A stretch of 64,000 nucleotides of DNA, taken from contig JADNYV010000193.1 of the NCBI GenBank assembly GCA_015501055.1, positions 1 to 64,000 on the forward strand, written 5' to 3'. The number at the start of each line of letters is the position of its first letter. Position 1 is the stretch's first letter. A program made the translations under genes and the position numbers. The DNA is from Mucidula mucida. Lineage: Eukaryota > Basidiomycota > Agaricomycetes > Agaricales > Physalacriaceae. Positions 60,826 through 64,000 of this stretch are shown here, one piece after another. The notes beneath the pieces are model-generated. The model worked only from the letters and a program-made list of their open reading frames with translations, had not been told where the DNA came from and made no database searches.

Positions 60826-62222
60826 TAGTAAACAGCCCGGGTAGTACCGCGGGTACCACCTCGGCATACCGTACCCGTCCCGTTGGATACCGTACCGCCA
60901 GTGCACGGTATACGGTATGAGTATACCACACGGTATTCGCGGTATACCGCAACCCGTTGGTGGTCCGAGCTCAAACTCACTCAGACGGGTAAGTATACAT
61001 ATGTCGGATAGTCTAATGTACAGTACATTCAATGAATACTATCATAACCCTCTGGGAAGTTAATCTCCACCTTATCCATATCCTCCTTTGGTACCTGCAC
61101 TGCACCGTCCCTCGTCACCTCAGCTAGGACGTCGTTGGTGACATAACCCAACTTGCTCCATGATCCCAAGCACATCAGAGCTTGAATGCTCTGCGCACTT
61201 AAGCGGTTGCGCTCCCAACCAATCAATCGGTGCGCACGACTGAAAGCCCGCTCAACATTCACAGATGTAGCTGTCGAGGTGTGAGAATGGAACAAGTAAT
61301 GACGAGAGACGTTCGTACCTGGGATCGTATGATAGTCAAGCGCCATGCGCGCGAGACGAGGGTATTCTTGACGGTGTTTGATCCACCACTTGATGGGGTT
61401 GTTGACGGCAACGGGCTTCGCGTTGAGGTACCGCTCCAACTCGTCGTCCTCATTGTCTGAACCAGGATCTGGTCGACGATGGAGATTAAACATTCCTCGC
61501 GGTGCTTCCTGAAGCACAATCAGCTCTAGAACATCTCATCAAAGATGACTTACCGCTTTATCTTTCGCCTCTTCGGCTTGCCGGTCTGCATCTGAGAGGA
61601 GGTCCGTACGACCAGCATACCGGTCATCGTAACGCTGACGAACAACCTCGCGCGCGTTGTCGATCCAGCTCTGGTCCCAATGCTGATCCTTGAACATACC
61701 TCTAATTTCGTGCCCGTGCTTAAGCAGGGTTCCCTGCATACCACGGCCAGTGTCAACCTCGCTGGTGGAAGCACCGGTGGAGCGGGAAGAGCCCGCTTGT
61801 GGCGCATTGTCGCGGGTGGTAGAATTAGTCGATGTTCTCGCTTTCTTGGCCCGAGCAGCATTGGATGCATTGCGACGAGCGGCCTCGTGCTCTTCTGCTT
61901 CGAGGACACGAGAGCTAGCATTTCGCTTACGAGGTGGCAGGGGCTGCTGCTCTTCGTACTCGTCGTCGGACATGGTAGTAGTAAAATGACTCGGTTGTTA
62001 GGCTTCTCGTCGTTTTGTCAGGTAGAATTTGATTTTTTAGATAATACTATATAGTTTTAAGCCTTTCGATCATGGTGTGACACTAAGGAGACACCTCTGA
62101 GGCAACGGTATGTGGCGGTGTGGCGGTATACCGATGGTATGTTGGACCGGAGACCGTACCCGTCCCGTGACTTACCCAACCCGTCATACCGTCGCATACC
62201 GTCCATACCGTGCTATTTACTA
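60826..62222 (-). mobile_element. hAT DNA transposon, internally deleted, exact 8-bp target duplication
   Basis: Seen: the ends match as terminal inverted repeats, TAGTAAACAGCCCGG at 60826 and TAGTAAATAGCACGG read inward from 62222. The 8-bp duplication TTGATGAA lies at 60818-60825 and 62223-62230. Both flanks join into F-box sequence (A-L-M-K-A-S-S-Q-T). Just inside both ends are repeated CGGTAT/ATACCG words, and the same 16-mer ACCGTACCCGTCCCGT occurs in the same orientation at 60868-60883 and 62153-62168. The encoded protein keeps the hAT dimerisation domain. An 8-bp duplication is diagnostic of hAT. At 1397 bp it is too short for a full transposase gene. Confidence 0.93.
61029..61973 (-). 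pseudogene. Truncated hAT transposase with C-terminal dimerisation domain
   Basis: The N-terminal exon (61539-61973) starts MSDDEYEEQQPLPPRK and is charged and Ala/Ser/Thr-rich, without a BED finger. It splices by GTAAGT...TTCAG into EAPRGMFNLHRR and then the hAT dimerisation domain: DDELERYLNAKPV, PRLARMALDYHTIPGT, SVNVERAFSRAHRLIGWERN and LSAQSIQALMCLGSW, with a stop near 61029. At about 300 residues it lacks the RNase-H-like catalytic core of full hAT transposases (usually 600 or more). It is probably inactive on its own, but the element may be mobilised by a complete relative. The frame is open, so the deletion looks internal rather than the result of decay. Confidence 0.8.
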
Positions 62223-62745
62223 TTGATGAAGGCCTCGTCCCAGACTCGTGGTCATCTTCTTCTGCAGGTTGGTCTAAATACAATAAAAGGTCTTCCCATT
62301 TTCCCCAACTTCATATGGGCTTGTTGGTACTAGACATCCGTCCCCTCTTACAACGATCCTTCTCTTCCGTTCAGTATCTCTTTCTCGAGAATATGTACCA
62401 CGGAGGAGGAACCCGGTCTCACTTTGGACTTGTTGGGTATACTTGGTAAACTGGAACACTTGCGTGTAGCGGCGCCATTGCATACTTCCTCCGTCGGTGG
62501 TGACAGTCTTAATGGACACCTGGCACAATTATGAAGACTATCCAACAATCTTGTTTAGCAGCTCTGTTGTTTAGCGCATTGGATAAGACCAACACGGTTA
62601 TGTTCTTTAATTCACTAAAGGAGCCTATGAACACTTTCCAGACTGTGCGCTCTCTTCAGCTTGATATAGACGTGAAGGTGGAAGATCTAGTGAGTGCTGA
62701 TCCTGACTGTAATGCTGCTTCCTCAGTACATTTTTGAAGCTACAA
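62223..62745 (+). pseudogene. F-box paralogue copy 3, 3' half
   Basis: It resumes right after the hAT element with KASSQT and then, through several frame changes, KGLPIFPNF, LLQRSFSSVQYLFLENM, LTLDLLGILGKLEHLRVA and MNTFQTVRSLQLDI with VEDLVSADPD. These match GLPAFPRLE, LLLQNSFSSVRYLWLRN, LTLDLSAICKDLEHLSVA and STFQTVRSLELR of copy 2 in order. It stops where the LTR begins, so the last exon is missing. Confidence 0.75.
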
Positions 62746-62776
62746 CTCGGAGAAATAATTGCTACACGGCTTTCTC

Positions 62777-63754
62777 TGTTATGAATGACCATATTTTCAC
62801 ACTTTCACATCTTATCATATCTTATCGGGGCCTTGTCTTATCAACCAACGGACTGTTTCATCATCTGTTTCGTCACCGATCATACTCCTGTTCATTACCG
62901 AAGCCGTACTCATGTCGGACACACGCCTAACACATGGATGACATCATACATGCCGATACCTCATGGATTCCCCATTGTATACACACCACCGACACTCGTA
63001 GCACACATGGTCGTTTCAGTATTATTACTTACATGCAGTTACCACTCGTATTTAATGGTTTCACGGACTAGTAGCATACAACACTGGGTCAAGGGCGTGG
63101 AGTTATCCCTAGCGGAAACACGTATGGACAAGGAGTCCCAAACACAGGCTTACTAGTATATAAGCAGTAGTGTAGTATCATTGTACTTTAGTTCCGATCT
63201 CGTTTATACACCTGGCCTAGCCTAGTCTTACGAACGCGAACGCTTTCTTCCTTAGTTTCTTGCTGTGGTACCTGGTTGAGTCTCGTGGCTTAGTCAGTCG
63301 CTAACAGAAGATCGGAACTACTTTCTACCACCTACCACACATCCCTGATCGTCGATCAGCACTTCGCTGTTTGATCATCGCACATTCCCCTATTCCCTTT
63401 CCCTGTTTACAGATCGACGGATTCCTAATTCCAGCGCACGTCCGCATACGTGTGTATTGGTCCCAGTAGCGCCGGCTAACAGTTAGAGATAACTGCCTCG
63501 GGTGCTGGAAGTAGCCGCTCCCACGAGAACGAACTTTTGGCAGTTGCACTTCAGTGGGCGCTGTTTACGGGTCAACCCCCGTTCCCAGGAAAACTTCGGC
63601 TTACCTCACACCAGAGGGACGTCGGCTGGGCAATTGCGAACTTGTGACGAGCTCTTGGGCTCCGTAGATACGTAGTCAGTAGTCGGTAAAATAGTGTAGA
63701 CAGTTACGATACCTACCTACTTTACTTACCTTACGATACACACCACCATTCCCC
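62777..63754 (+). repeat. LTR of an LTR retrotransposon, right copy
   Basis: Inverted relative to 1-973, about 978 bp. It opens TGTTATGAATGACC at 62777, immediately after TTCTC, which differs from the flank of the left copy, so the two are separate insertions. A TATATAAG at 63157-63164 is a plausible promoter at the U3/R boundary. The 3' limit is set only by where the left copy runs out at window base 1, so the true end may lie slightly beyond 63754. No clear tRNA primer site (TGG...) follows. Confidence 0.82.
63157..63164 (+). promoter_or_regulatory. TATA box in the right LTR
   Basis: TATATAAG, conserved in the left LTR, 380 bp into the repeat. It is the likely transcription signal of the element. 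Confidence 0.5.
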
Positions 63755-63905
63755 ACCCTACCAAGTCCTGGATTCTATTTCAGATCTAGGCGATCCCTCC
63801 CTATTCATCCAAACCTCTATTCCCTCACCCGTTTCATCCAAATCCGCATCACCCATATCCCCACTTTCACCCTTTCACTCTCCAATCCCATCACCCCAAT
63901 CCATC

Positions 63906-64000
63906 ATGTCCAACGAAGCACCCGAAACCGCTCCTCACACACCCGCTCATCATGCCGATACCGAAATCAAAGGCCGATCCCTTGTGAACAAGCCTTACGA
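63906..64000 (+). CDS. Possible retroelement gag start, cut by window end
   Basis: The frame from the ATG at 63906 (MSNEAPETAPHTPAHHADTE...) stays open to the window end. It starts about 150 bp beyond the LTR, where gag would begin, and has the Pro/Thr/His/Glu-rich, unstructured look of many fungal gag N-termini. There is no domain yet in 31 residues. It could instead be a host gene next to a solo LTR. Confidence 0.4.
   Translation, partial: MSNEAPETAPHTPAHHADTEIKGRSLVNKPY

Noticed and set aside
1..63754. A giant mobile element bounded by 1-kb inverted repeats
   Set aside because: The repeats have LTR features (TG start, TATA box), their flanks differ, and the interior is ordinary single-copy host genes without a captain or transposase for such an element.

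Overview
The window is nuclear DNA of a basidiomycete, most likely an Agaricomycete. The reasons are genes split by many 45-60 nt introns, a DUF6533 membrane protein, a thaumatin-like 'glycopeptide', a GT69/CAP59-type glycosyltransferase, a MYND protein and several leucine-rich F-box proteins. Gene models were spliced by eye from GT/AG (sometimes GC/AG) sites and family similarity. Exon sums divide by three for the DUF6533, amidase, PX-GH18, esterase, MYND, GT69, intact F-box and 27.4-kb genes.

Layout. 1-973: a long terminal repeat (LTR) in minus orientation. 2.4-5.9 kb: multi-zinc-finger MOV10/SDE3-like RNA helicase (-). 7.6-9.3 kb: DUF6533 membrane protein (+). 9.7-10.2 kb: small Ser/Pro-rich protein (+). 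10.3-13.4 kb: decaying BAHD-type acyltransferase with two echo fragments (-). 13.5-15.4 kb: secreted amidase (-). 16.8-18.9 kb: PX domain fused to a GH18 chitinase (+). 19.2-20.7 kb: predicted membrane protein (-). 21.0-27.1 kb: full ABCC/MRP transporter (-). 27.4-28.0 kb: small unknown protein (-). 28.2-30.2 kb: 4-coumarate-CoA-ligase-like enzyme (-). 31.2-32.9 kb: secreted SGNH esterase (+). 34.2-37.0 kb: secreted catalase (+). 37.2-38.8 kb: F-box protein (-). 39.6-41.6 kb: MYND protein (-). 41.9-44.5 kb: F-box pseudogene, copy 1 (-). 44.9-46.3 kb: GT69 enzyme (-). 46.6 kb: tRNA-Ala (-). 47.6-48.1 kb: unknown protein (+). 49.4-51.0 kb: F-box protein (+). 51.8-52.7 kb: glycopeptide (+). 53.2-55.9 kb: intact F-box paralogue, copy 2 (-). 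56.9-59.2 kb: long-chain acyl-CoA synthetase (-). 60.4-62.7 kb: F-box pseudogene copy 3 (+), split by a hAT transposon. 62.8-64.0 kb: a second LTR, inverted relative to the first, followed by a possible gag start.

The host genes read as ordinary single-copy loci: RNA surveillance, lipid activation, export, secreted hydrolases and peroxide removal. No biosynthetic cluster core is present. The unusual content is the PX-GH18 fusion, the zinc-finger array on the helicase, the three-copy F-box family at graded stages of decay (one copy holding a hAT element with an exact 8-bp target duplication), the broken acyltransferase with echo exons, and the opposed LTRs at the two window edges.
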